A stretch of 64,000 bases of DNA, from NCBI GenBank assembly GCA_903892355.1, contig CAITIE010000091.1:327532-391531 (forward strand). Direction: 5' to 3'. Below are positions 27,145 to 36,073 of this stretch, piece by piece; the stretch's first letter is position 1; the number at the start of each line of letters is the position of its first letter. This DNA comes from an uncultured Pirellula sp. Lineage in GTDB: Bacteria; Planctomycetota; Planctomycetia; Pirellulales; Pirellulaceae. Under the pieces are notes generated by a model. The model searched no databases and was not told the origin of the DNA. It was given only the letters and a program-made list of their open reading frames with translations. The position numbers and the translations under genes were made by a program.

Positions 27145-28287
27145 TTAGCTTACCGGAACAAACTTTGACGGGGGAGAGGGGCGGCCGAAGTAATAGCCTT
27201 GAGCGAGGGTGAAACCTAACTGGGCGCACACCTTCGCTTCGGCTTCTGTTTCGATCCCCTCTGCGAGGGCTTTTACACCTAGATCGAGAACAATTTGGAC
27301 GAGGGAGCGGAGGACCTTAATCCTCTCGAGGGGGGCTTTGTCGATGTCTCGGATGAGTCCCATGTCGAATTTTAGAACATCAGGTGGGGCGCTGCAGAGT
27401 TCGGCGAGTCGATTTTGACCGGCCCCGAAGTCATCGTAAGCGATTTGGATAGAGAGTGCTCGAAGTTCTTTACGGAGCTCGAACATCTCTTGGGGCTGTG
27501 TGATCGCTGCTTCGTGAATCTCGAGGGTGATTGGAATATTGGGTGCTAATTCCCGGACTTGGACCATCGAATCGATGAGCCCTGTGCGAGAGAGTTCGAG
27601 GGGGTGGGTATTGACGTAGAGTGCAGCGGGTTGCGGGAGAGACAATCCTTCCCGGATACCTTCCCAGCGTAGCATTTGGCTCAGTTCCACTTCCATGCTC
27701 AGTTTTGAGGCGGCTCCGAAGAGAGCGGCAGAGGTTTCGAGGCCGTACATCCGACTTCGAGCAAGAATCTCATAGCCGAGGGTCTTGGAATCGGAGAGGC
27801 GGATAATAGGCTGGAAGAATGGAGTTACCAATCGCTTTTCCATCAAGCGGTCGAATTGAACCAACGCGAGGGCTTGATCGCATAGGTCTTCACATACGGT
27901 ATTGATGGCAGACGCGTGGGAGTCTTTTTTCAGGCGGAAGGCAAAGTCCGCAAACTGGAGCATATCTTCTTCGTTGAGATCGCATTCCCCCTTGACTCGA
28001 CGACCGTTGACATAGGTACCGTTGGTACTCTCTCGATCGACCACTACCAGCTTTCCATCGTGAAGAATGAGATCGGCATGATGGCCTGAGACGGTCTTCG
28101 ACGGGAGTTGCAAGCTACATCCGACTTTACGGCCGATCGAAAAGGGCATTGGATGGATGACGGTCAGGTTGTCGGTGGTTTGTTGGCCGACGCTGGCAAG
28201 AATCCAGACCGACCTGTTTTCTCCCACGCTGAATCGCCGGGCAATTGACGACAAAGGAGTTCTCATGGAGGAGGGAGGAGTGCTCAT
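27145..28287 (-). CDS. FHA-EAL protein: phosphopeptide-binding c-di-GMP phosphodiesterase
   Basis: A 380-residue cytosolic protein starting at ATG 28287; the frame is open to 28461 without similarity. The FHA domain spans about residues 28-118 and keeps its phosphothreonine-binding residues: SIGRK, SGHHADL and ESTNGTYVNG. The EAL domain runs from about 150 to the end. Catalytic residues line up: the Glu of EIL (173), Asn226, the Glu pair in LEIHEA, DDFGAG (285-290), Lys306, AEGIE and QGYYFGRP. The phosphodiesterase should therefore be active. An FHA-EAL pair couples Ser/Thr phosphorylation to c-di-GMP breakdown. It is divergent from the AAA/kinase-tubulin genes, a possible phosphorylation source. 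Confidence 0.92.
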   Translation of the reverse strand: MSTPPSSMRTPLSSIARRFSVGENRSVWILASVGQQTTDNLTVIHPMPFSIGRKVGCSLQLPSKTVSGHHADLILHDGKLVVVDRESTNGTYVNGRRVKGECDLNEEDMLQFADFAFRLKKDSHASAINTVCEDLCDQALALVQFDRLMEKRLVTPFFQPIIRLSDSKTLGYEILARSRMYGLETSAALFGAASKLSMEVELSQMLRWEGIREGLSLPQPAALYVNTHPLELSRTGLIDSMVQVRELAPNIPITLEIHEAAITQPQEMFELRKELRALSIQIAYDDFGAGQNRLAELCSAPPDVLKFDMGLIRDIDKAPLERIKVLRSLVQIVLDLGVKALAEGIETEAEAKVCAQLGFTLAQGYYFGRPSPPSKFVPVS

Positions 28288-28589
28288 CTCGCCGGACTTC
28301 TGTTCAAAAAGGATACAGCATTGGGCTTGGAAGTAGTCGATCGGACATCCTCGCTGTGGAAGCCGACGGACCTTCGCGCATGGGAAACGTAGGTTATGAA
28401 ATCGGCACAGAAAGGGAGTGAACTGGGATGGCAATCCGATATTTCTCGGAATAAACGGCACGTTAAGTTTGTTCGTGCAGGCTGTTCCTTTCGTAGCCGA
28501 TTATGAAACCGAGTCGGAGTCGATTCGCAACGATGATCATTTCGATGGTAACGGTTGTACCATCTTTAACGCCGTGCACGGAGGTGCCC
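28288..28589. other. Divergent promoter region between FHA-EAL and AAA genes
   Basis: About 300 bp without a supported gene. It must carry promoters for the FHA-EAL gene (-) and the AAA/kinase-tubulin genes (+). No clear -10/-35 pair stood out. Confidence 0.4.
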
Positions 28590-30302
28590 ATGAGTTCGTT
28601 TTTGAACATGCGCGATACGATGGCCTTGGACAATCCTGTGCTGCCAGCGGTCCTCAACACAGATGCGTTTTGGCCCTTTGAGCCGAAGACCCTCGAAGAG
28701 TGCGGCGTCTCCGAGATCGTGATCGAATCGATCATGCTGCAGATTTTCTTAAACGTCGGCACCTTGACCGGGAGGAATCTCAGTGACCGGATGAAGATTC
28801 CTTTTCCGATCGTTGAGCAGCAGCTGGGGCAGTTGCGGATGCGTCAACTGATCACGCATGCAAGGCCAGCGCCGCTGAATGATTTTTATTACAGCGTCAC
28901 GGAAAGCGGCCAAAACCGCGCATTCCATTATCAGAAATCGATGTCGTATTCGGGCCCTGTTCCCGTGCCCTTGATGGATTACGTCTTGAGCGTTGAGGCA
29001 CAAGCTGGGTGTTTTGAGCCGATCACGGAAAACCAGCTTCGCGCTGCGCTGTCCAATGTTACATATGACCCGCAATGGCTCGATTTTCTCGGTCCTGCGG
29101 TGAATAGCAATTCGGGGGTGTTTTTGTACGGTCCCCCAGGAAACGGCAAGACCACAATTGCAAAGTGCTTACCAGCGTGCCGTGGACAAGACATCTGGAT
29201 CCCGCATGCGATTATCGACGACGGGATGATCATCAAATTCTACGATGCGACATATCATGTCGGATCGACCAATAAGTCGACCAATGATCGGGTCATGGCC
29301 AATCAGGAACACGATTGTCGATGGGTTCGCGTACGGCGTCCCTCCGTGGTCGTTGGTGGTGAATTGACGATGGACAGTTTAGAAATCCGTCATGATCCTC
29401 GGAGCAATACATGCGAAGCCCCATTGCAACTCAAGAGCAATTGCGGATGTTTGCTGATTGATGACTTTGGCCGACAGCGGATTGCTCCCGCGGAACTGCT
29501 GAATCGCTGGATCATCCCACTTGAGAATCGCGTTGATTACTTGACGTTACCCACGGGTAAAAAAATCTCGGTTCCGTTTGAGCAGATCGTGTTGTTTTCG
29601 ACCAATTTGGATCCGGAATCGTTGGTGGATGAAGCGTTCCTGCGACGTGTACCATTTAAGATTCAAATCGCGGATCCAAGCGTCGAAGAGTTTACCGAAC
29701 TGTTTCGTGCCGCTTGCGAATCGATGGATATCGTCTGGCGGCCCGAGATCATCGATCGAATGATCGACACGCATTATCGGAAATTAGGCAGGTCATTCCG
29801 ACGTTGCCATGCTCGGGATCTGCTTCATCAAATCCAGTGCTTGGCGGCTTACCGAGGTGAGCGTTGTGAACTGCGAAATGAGTTCATCGATCAAGTTTGC
29901 CGGAATTACTTTGGCTCAAACAATGTTTTAGATAAAAGCAATAATAAGGCCGCCGAGCTGGATGAAGCCGGAAATGGTAGAAACGAAAATCCGATCAATT
30001 TAGCCGGGGAGGGGACGCAGGTTCTGGCTGCGGTAGCCCCTGTGCCATCGAGTACACCACTCACCAGCGCGCTGAACGTGTCGAGTCGTTCAGGGGTTGG
30101 CGGGAATGGAGGCTACAAACCTTCTGCACCGAAACCATCGGTAGCGAGTACACCGTTTGGAATTTCAGAGATTCTCGGTGAGATGGCACCTGAAGGCAAG
30201 GTACGTCCCGTTCCTGCTGGGCAAATCCCGCGACCAACCAATACGCAACTTCCACCTGTGTCGCCGAATTCGCCGACTACTAACGATCGCCCAACGAGGT
30301 AA
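28590..30302 (+). CDS. AAA ATPase with winged-helix-like N-terminus
   Basis: ATG 28590 has GGAGG upstream and gives 570 residues (MSSFLNMRDTMALDNP). Residues about 40-115 look like a winged-helix fold (LTGRNLSDRMKIPFPIVEQQ followed by LRMRQLI and a wing). The AAA domain has Walker A GPPGNGKT (about 181-188) and Walker B CLLIDDFG (about 288-294). Sensor-1-like VLFSTNLDPESLVDEAFLRR follows, and a helical lid after that. The last 110 residues are Asn/Pro/Ser-rich and probably disordered. It ends three bases before the kinase-tubulin gene, so the two are co-transcribed and probably act together. Substrate and role unknown. Confidence 0.88.
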   Translation: MSSFLNMRDTMALDNPVLPAVLNTDAFWPFEPKTLEECGVSEIVIESIMLQIFLNVGTLTGRNLSDRMKIPFPIVEQQLGQLRMRQLITHARPAPLNDFYYSVTESGQNRAFHYQKSMSYSGPVPVPLMDYVLSVEAQAGCFEPITENQLRAALSNVTYDPQWLDFLGPAVNSNSGVFLYGPPGNGKTTIAKCLPACRGQDIWIPHAIIDDGMIIKFYDATYHVGSTNKSTNDRVMANQEHDCRWVRVRRPSVVVGGELTMDSLEIRHDPRSNTCEAPLQLKSNCGCLLIDDFGRQRIAPAELLNRWIIPLENRVDYLTLPTGKKISVPFEQIVLFSTNLDPESLVDEAFLRRVPFKIQIADPSVEEFTELFRAACESMDIVWRPEIIDRMIDTHYRKLGRSFRRCHARDLLHQIQCLAAYRGERCELRNEFIDQVCRNYFGSNNVLDKSNNKAAELDEAGNGRNENPINLAGEGTQVLAAVAPVPSSTPLTSALNVSSRSGVGGNGGYKPSAPKPSVASTPFGISEILGEMAPEGKVRPVPAGQIPRPTNTQLPPVSPNSPTTNDRPTR

Positions 30303-30305
30303 TTC

Positions 30306-33300
30306 ATGAACAGGTCTCTCATACAACCTGGATACGAACCAATACCTGGGTACATACTCCGGAAGCAGGTAGGCGCTGGGGGATACGGAGAGGTTTGGCT
30401 TTCTGATGCTCCCGGTGGATTGCGCAAAGCGATCAAGTTCGTATTTGGTAACGTCGACGATAACCGCGCCACCACGGAACTTAAAAGTCTAAATCGCATC
30501 CGTAAGCTCAATCACCCATTTATTCTGTCCCTTGAGCGAGTTGAGATTGTCGAAGGTCAATTAGTCATCGTTACGGAGCTTGCACAAGGTTCCTTGCATG
30601 ACAAGTACAACGAGTACCGACAAAAGGGGTTTATTGGCATCGCCCGAGATCGATTACTACGCTATCTCGGTGATGCTGCCGACGGATTGGATTTCTTGTG
30701 CCAAGAGCATGACTTGCAGCACTTGGACGTGAAACCTGGTAATTTGCTGCTGATCGCGGACCGGGTGAAGGTCGCCGATTTTGGGTTGATCAAGGAATTG
30801 GAATCCAATTCCCAGTCCATGATGAGCGGTATGACACCAACCTATGCAGCTCCTGAGTTGTTCGATGGGCGGCCGGGGCGTTATAGCGACCAGTACTCGT
30901 TAGCGATCGTTTACCAAGAGCTTTTGACAGGAACGCTACCGTTTCGAGGTAGGACTGCGGCTCAATTGGCGAACGAGCATCTGCACAAAGCGCCAAACCT
31001 GGAAGCAGTTCCATTGCTGGAACGACCAATTTTAAGCAAGGCCTTATCAAAAAAGCCACACATGCGTTATGCGGACTGCCGTGAGTTTATTCGCGCCCTT
31101 ACTGAAACGCGTCAAGAGGTCAAACTGGTATCGCCGGTAGCGGAAAACCAAAGTGCAGCAAGTCCGGCAAGTCCGGCGAATCGGGGTGCGGCTCGGCGAT
31201 TTTCGGGGCGCAGTCTCCGTCAATCCACAAACGAGCAGATCGCCGAGGAAATGCCGAAATTCGAGAGGGAGATTCGTCCGATCGAATTGCAGACCGCCAT
31301 GCCACCGATTGGCCCAGATCAGATGCACCGTTCCAAGCGGATCCTCTATTTGGGTGTTGGCGGGACGGGGGGCGTTGCAGTGCAACAGATTGTTGGACGG
31401 TGCGAGTATCGGGATTCCGATGAGACTCGTAGGGACGACAAGCGGACACAATGCCTTTATCTGGATACTGACAACAGCGCGATTGAGCGGATACTCGACG
31501 CGTCGCAGTCGATCCCATTACCCCATTCTGCGGTACTCCCGGTGAGACTGAACTCATCCCAGTACTATAGTCAATCGACGTCCCCAGACCTGCTCCGAAT
31601 CAGCCGTCGATGGATCTACAACATACCCAGGTCACAGAAGACCGAAGGGGTGAGACCATTGGGATTGTTGGCGTTTTTAGACCAAGCAAGAACATGTTTC
31701 GACAGATTGGTGGACACGATTGATGAGTTGGTAGGGGAAGAGTCGGGGCGGCGGTCGTTGACGGTGTATCTATTTGCATCGGCCCACGGTGGTACGGGAA
31801 GTGCCATGGTTTCTGAGTTGGGGTTCATGCTTCGCCAGATTTCCGCGGCGATGGAGATCGACCTTCACATCGAATTACTGCTCCTTTGCGCGGATACATC
31901 GCAGCACCACAACGGCGATCTTGCTGCTGCGTCAGCATACTCATGTCTCAAGGAAATCAGCGAGCACTTTGAGTCGGGGGGGCTGCACACCCCGCTCGCT
32001 TCGCTTCCAGCATCGATTGCGGTGGATCAACCCCCGTTTGACTATGTCACCTTGGTCCCGGGTGGAGTTCTGGGCGAACAAGGAGATTGGCAATACGGGA
32101 TTGATCAAGCGGTCGCGTACGCGTGGGGGCAGGATCATACGGATTTAGGCCATCGACTGGCTTGGATGCGATTGAGGGACAAAAAACGGCTCGATCAAGC
32201 CAATGATACCCAGGGGCTGCCATGGCTAGGAACGATCGGTTTGTCGTCGCTGGATCTGGCTTCCTTTTCCGATAGCGAGGGCTCTACCAATCGATGTAGC
32301 CTTCTTGCAATCCAGGCGTGGACCTCCCTCCTCAATCGAACGATTGCGGATTTAGGAGAGTTGGAGAATAGCCATCCAAGCACCGAGAAAAAGCATGAGC
32401 AAACCGATTTGTTTTGGGTTTCGAATCTGTTTAGCGCCTGCGGTTGGGGAACTGATGCTTGGGTCAAGCAGCTGATGGCGACGATCTCCTCCCAAGGTGC
32501 AAAGGCGGAGAAGGAAAATCCGAACACTCCGATTTCTGGCGACAAAAAAACTGTCCAGAATTTCTTGGGCTCTCGTATTCTTGAGCAAGAGCAATCGGAT
32601 CTCGATGCGATCGCCGAAAAGCTCGCGATCGATAACAACGTGGGAACGCAAGCGGTTTGCGATCTTTTAGAATCCTCACGAACGAGATTTTTTCAATGGA
32701 TTGATCGGAATCTGCTCGGGGATACACACGGATGGATGCATTTTGGCATCATCATAAAGACCGTGCATGAGCGGTTGCTCGAAAATGCGAATCAACTCCT
32801 TGGAATCGCTGCCGATCATTGCAGTAAGCACGATCAGGTTCTCGAGACCGCATACGAAGGAAAAGACATTATCTCCCAAGAAGTGGAGTTGAAGCTCGAA
32901 GCCCTCGCGCTGGAGGCTCGCATTTACTCGCTCGCTTCTCAAATGCTCAATCGCCTCGCCGGACATGTCAAGTACTTAGGTATATTGTGGGCGAATCACG
33001 CGAAACAGCTGTCCAAGGATCTGATGAGTTTGTCGCAACCCATCATGGACAAGATGCAAATCGCGGATAAGGACTTCAATTCGAAAACGCCGGACTTCGC
33101 AAAGCTAGGCAAGGACGCTTTTACTCATGCCGCTAGCTCCTACCTGCTCGATCATACCCACATCCGTCTTCTTCACGCATGGAGCATCAAGGAAGAATCA
33201 AAACGCTATAAGCGGAGTGAGCGCGTGGAACTGAAGGAATTGTTCCCTTGCGTCAAAGCAATTATTGAGGCGACGCAAAGGCAAAGCCAGTATGTGGAAT

Positions 33301-33764
33301 CCTACAAGGAGGACGGCCCGGAGTCGCCGTCCACGACTCTGTCCTCGATGGGGTCGACGTCCGACGAGGTAAATCCTGCCAAGGGCGATGTCGGTGTGGC
33401 CGTGCTTCCATCGCAGAGAGTGGAGGCGAGCCCCAGCATTTTCCGAGTTCGTCGTATTCTTGAAGTCGAGAACGAAGACATCGGCGAGGAGTTCGATCGT
33501 GTCCGGTCGAAGCTTCTCGACTACGGTGGGTCGCTGCGCAATGTCTTAATGATTAGCGACGAGTTAAGCCAGTTGCTCCAAGATCGACACTTCAAACAAG
33601 CGCACGAAAAGAGTGCGACCGTGATTTCAGACCCCGTTTCAGCTCACTGTACCGTCTTGTCGGTCGGGGAACGGTTGGACCTAGACACGGTTCTCGAGCG
33701 GGTCTATCACCCGACTCCAAGCCTTCAGGAATTGGCCAATCGGATTAGTTGTCGTGTGGAATGA
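30306..33764 (+). CDS. Ser/Thr protein kinase fused to a tubulin/FtsZ-like (Tub_2-type) domain
   Basis: A single 1152-residue ORF with GAGGT before the ATG. Residues about 12-270 are a Hanks-type kinase: Gly loop GAGGYGEV (23-30), Lys44 in KAIKF, catalytic loop HLDVKPGN (139-146; Leu replaces the usual Arg of HRD), DFG at 158-160 and YAAPE at 180-184. A Ser/Ala linker (about 275-340) follows. A second domain starts with the nucleotide loop YLGVGGTGG (348-356), then YLDTDNSAI (385-393), RPLGLLAF (450-457) and SAHGGTGS (492-499). These match the tubulin/FtsZ T1 and GGGTGS-type loops as found in bacterial Tub_2 proteins. Residues about 650-1152 are mostly helical with no family recognised. No transmembrane helix seen. 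Confidence 0.88.
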   Translation: MNRSLIQPGYEPIPGYILRKQVGAGGYGEVWLSDAPGGLRKAIKFVFGNVDDNRATTELKSLNRIRKLNHPFILSLERVEIVEGQLVIVTELAQGSLHDKYNEYRQKGFIGIARDRLLRYLGDAADGLDFLCQEHDLQHLDVKPGNLLLIADRVKVADFGLIKELESNSQSMMSGMTPTYAAPELFDGRPGRYSDQYSLAIVYQELLTGTLPFRGRTAAQLANEHLHKAPNLEAVPLLERPILSKALSKKPHMRYADCREFIRALTETRQEVKLVSPVAENQSAASPASPANRGAARRFSGRSLRQSTNEQIAEEMPKFEREIRPIELQTAMPPIGPDQMHRSKRILYLGVGGTGGVAVQQIVGRCEYRDSDETRRDDKRTQCLYLDTDNSAIERILDASQSIPLPHSAVLPVRLNSSQYYSQSTSPDLLRISRRWIYNIPRSQKTEGVRPLGLLAFLDQARTCFDRLVDTIDELVGEESGRRSLTVYLFASAHGGTGSAMVSELGFMLRQISAAMEIDLHIELLLLCADTSQHHNGDLAAASAYSCLKEISEHFESGGLHTPLASLPASIAVDQPPFDYVTLVPGGVLGEQGDWQYGIDQAVAYAWGQDHTDLGHRLAWMRLRDKKRLDQANDTQGLPWLGTIGLSSLDLASFSDSEGSTNRCSLLAIQAWTSLLNRTIADLGELENSHPSTEKKHEQTDLFWVSNLFSACGWGTDAWVKQLMATISSQGAKAEKENPNTPISGDKKTVQNFLGSRILEQEQSDLDAIAEKLAIDNNVGTQAVCDLLESSRTRFFQWIDRNLLGDTHGWMHFGIIIKTVHERLLENANQLLGIAADHCSKHDQVLETAYEGKDIISQEVELKLEALALEARIYSLASQMLNRLAGHVKYLGILWANHAKQLSKDLMSLSQPIMDKMQIADKDFNSKTPDFAKLGKDAFTHAASSYLLDHTHIRLLHAWSIKEESKRYKRSERVELKELFPCVKAIIEATQRQSQYVESYKEDGPESPSTTLSSMGSTSDEVNPAKGDVGVAVLPSQRVEASPSIFRVRRILEVENEDIGEEFDRVRSKLLDYGGSLRNVLMISDELSQLLQDRHFKQAHEKSATVISDPVSAHCTVLSVGERLDLDTVLERVYHPTPSLQELANRISCRVE

Positions 33765-33880
33765 TCAGCGGACGGCGGTCGTTGCCTCGTCGAAAGCGAA
33801 GCTCGTCGATCCGGATACCCGCAGCTAACCGAGGGTTCCCCTAGATGTAGAAACCCTGCCCGTTCGGCATCGGTTGGTTG

Positions 33881-34102
33881 CTAGATCACACCGCCGTGTG
33901 TACGGTAGGGAGTCATGTGGTCAGGTTGGTCGAGGAACCAAAAGCGTTCCCATTCCTGAACCAATGCCCGGAGGTTTTCCGAGGTGAAAATCAGCTGCTC
34001 CGCTCGACGCGAGGGAAGGGCCGAATAAATCGGCAAGGCGCAACCAACCGTAGGAAGTGCAGCCAACGATAGCAACAAACCCATCATGACTCGACGTCGC
34101 AT
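33881..34102 (-). CDS. Small conserved planctomycete lipoprotein
   Basis: A 73-residue protein with a lipoprotein signal (RVMMGLLLSLAALPTVGC, lipobox TVGC at about residue 21). The remaining 50 residues end in EWERFWFLDQPDHMTPYRTH, a C-terminal signature that recurs in small proteins across planctomycetes. Expected to be anchored in a membrane by its lipidated Cys. Function unknown. It lies 22 bp downstream of the HU-type gene on the same strand, and the two may share a transcript. Confidence 0.8.
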   Translation of the reverse strand: MRRRVMMGLLLSLAALPTVGCALPIYSALPSRRAEQLIFTSENLRALVQEWERFWFLDQPDHMTPYRTHGGVI

Positions 34103-34124
34103 CTGTTCTTACTCCGTGAACTGT

Positions 34125-34526
34125 TTAGCTTTCGGAATCGTTTCCTTCGGAGAAGGTGTCTAGATCACTATCCAGGTCCGCTTCTAGCCCGACATCCAGA
34201 TCTCCAGATGCCGCTGCGTCGCGAATCTTTTGAGCGAGCGGGGTTCCCTCGATTGAGTTCACACGCTCCTCCATGATCTTGCCAGGTTTGAAGCTGACCA
34301 CGAATTTCTCGGGCACTTCAACCTGCTTGCCGGTTCTCGGATTGCGAGCCTTTCGGGCCGCCCTAGGACGGACCTGAAACACCCCGAAATTCCGCAACTC
34401 AATCCGGCCTTCCTCGACCAGCGTCGCTACGATCGAATCAAACGTCTTTTGGACGATTTGCTTGATCTGCTGCTGGTTGAGTCCCGTCTCGTCGGAAATC
34501 GTTTTCACGATCTCTTTCTTTGTCAC
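34125..34526 (-). CDS. HU/IHF-family DNA-binding protein with acidic tail
   Basis: GTG 34526 has AGGAG seven bases upstream and begins [20 protein letters not shown]; the ORF upstream of it has no similarity. The 133 residues contain the complete HU fold, with the DNA-binding arm [20 protein letters not shown] and the FVVSFKPGK strand. About 40 extra C-terminal residues follow, the last 25 strongly acidic ([17 protein letters not shown]). Dimeric HU proteins bend and compact DNA. An acidic tail is not typical of E. coli HU and may tune DNA affinity or contact other proteins. Confidence 0.92.
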   Translation of the reverse strand: MTKKEIVKTISDETGLNQQQIKQIVQKTFDSIVATLVEEGRIELRNFGVFQVRPRAARKARNPRTGKQVEVPEKFVVSFKPGKIMEERVNSIEGTPLAQKIRDAAASGDLDVGLEADLDSDLDTFSEGNDSES

Positions 34527-34828
34527 GACCGAACTCCTACAAACTTCAATGCAACCTAAGTCGTTTGTGCAATAGACTTTACTGCATCGAAGTCTATGGG
34601 ACTGAGTCGCTCCCGTCAAGATGCTCAAGCAACTGCTTGGGCCTTCACGAGGTACATTCCAGAGAATCGATAGAAATGATTTCGGACGCATAACCCGCAA
34701 ATCTTGACATCTTTCGGAGGATTTCGGTCGATTTAGCGGCCTAGAAAGGCTGCGGACTTTGCTAGCAGCTCCGTTTTCGCGGTTGCGCACCCACTCTGCT
34801 GAGGGGAGATTGCTGGAATGCTGCCCCC
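34527..34828. other. Intergenic region upstream of the HU-type gene
   Basis: About 300 bp between the threonine aldolase stop and the HU start, both on the minus strand. No gene is supported. It should hold the HU promoter, but I could not pick hexamers with confidence. Confidence 0.4.
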
Positions 34829-35854
34829 CTACCCACCCAGTTTAGCTAGGGTATCGCAAACCCGTTCAATTTCGGATCGGCCAACATCTAGGTGAGTTAC
34901 CATCCGAATACTTTGTGCGCTAAAAGCCATGGCGAGGATCCCTTCCGCTCGGAGTTTTTGGACAATGTCCGAAGCGGTGCCCAAGAATGGATCTACTTTG
35001 AAAATCACGATGTTGGTTTCGACATCGGTTCCCAGCAAATGGAAGTGCCTCGAACCGAGGACGGCGCGAGCGAGCAATTTTGCATGCTGATGGTCTTCTG
35101 CCAACCGTTCGATTTGATGATCGAGAGCGTATAAGGCTCCGGCAGCGATGATCCCGGCTTGTCGCATTCCCCCACCGAATAGCTTGCGGCATCGTCGAGC
35201 TTTGGCAACGAACTCTTTCGAGCCTGCCAAGCATGAGCCGACGGGGGCTCCTAAGCCTTTGCTGAAGCAGACGCTTACTGAGTCAAATGGTTCTGAGAGT
35301 TCTCGAAGCGATTTCCCCGTGGCGACTTGCGCATTGAACAGTCGAGCCCCGTCCAGGTGCGTATTTAAACCCGCCGCGTGCGCCCAATCGCAAATCGCTC
35401 GACTCTTTTCGATCGGGAATACTTTTCCTGCCCCTCGGTTATGCGTGTTCTCCAAGCACACAAGACGTGTCCGAACGGTGTGGTCGTTTTCGGTTCGGAT
35501 CCATTCTCGGATTTGGTCCAGATCAAAGACTCCTTGCACTCCTGGAACGGTTCTAGCCACGAGCCCACTCAGCTGGGCAAATGCACCTTGCTCATAGTTG
35601 TATATATGGCATTCCGTTTCGCAGATAAACTCATCCCCTGGAACGCAATGAACACGCAACGCTATCTGATTGGTCATGGTCCCGCTGGGCATGAAAATTG
35701 CGGCCTCTTTGCCCAGAAGGTCCGCGGTTTTATCTTGCAACTCAACCACGGTGGGATCGACGTCGATCACATCATCGCCGACGGTGGCCCGCATCATGGC
35801 ATCGAGCATTCCCGGCGTTGGCTTGGTAACAGTGTCACTTCGTAAGTCAATCAT
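34829..35854 (-). CDS. ltaE: Low-specificity L-threonine aldolase
   Basis: PLP enzyme cleaving L-threonine/allo-threonine to glycine and acetaldehyde, also acting in reverse on glycine. The 341-residue length is standard. The N-terminus [20 protein letters not shown] is diagnostic. [24 protein letters not shown] and [10 protein letters not shown] follow, then [13 protein letters not shown]. The cofactor lysine is in [13 protein letters not shown]. Glycine produced could feed one-carbon folate metabolism. It is divergent from the transaldolase gene. Confidence 0.94.
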   Translation of the reverse strand: MIDLRSDTVTKPTPGMLDAMMRATVGDDVIDVDPTVVELQDKTADLLGKEAAIFMPSGTMTNQIALRVHCVPGDEFICETECHIYNYEQGAFAQLSGLVARTVPGVQGVFDLDQIREWIRTENDHTVRTRLVCLENTHNRGAGKVFPIEKSRAICDWAHAAGLNTHLDGARLFNAQVATGKSLRELSEPFDSVSVCFSKGLGAPVGSCLAGSKEFVAKARRCRKLFGGGMRQAGIIAAGALYALDHQIERLAEDHQHAKLLARAVLGSRHFHLLGTDVETNIVIFKVDPFLGTASDIVQKLRAEGILAMAFSAQSIRMVTHLDVGRSEIERVCDTLAKLGG

Positions 35855-36073
35855 GAAAGCATTGTTGAAAAATAGGACTCTTCGTTCGACTTAGGCTGCA
35901 AAACATTTCCCGAAAGCTTACCATGGGACCATCCCGAAGGGTACTCGTTCATCGCCGTTCCTATCGCGACAAAATTTTTAAGAGTATCCGTATTTACGAA
36001 CATTATCCGATCCCATCACCCGTTCACATCGGATCCATCCGCTCCGTGTGACCTACAACGAAACGAATGTAAG

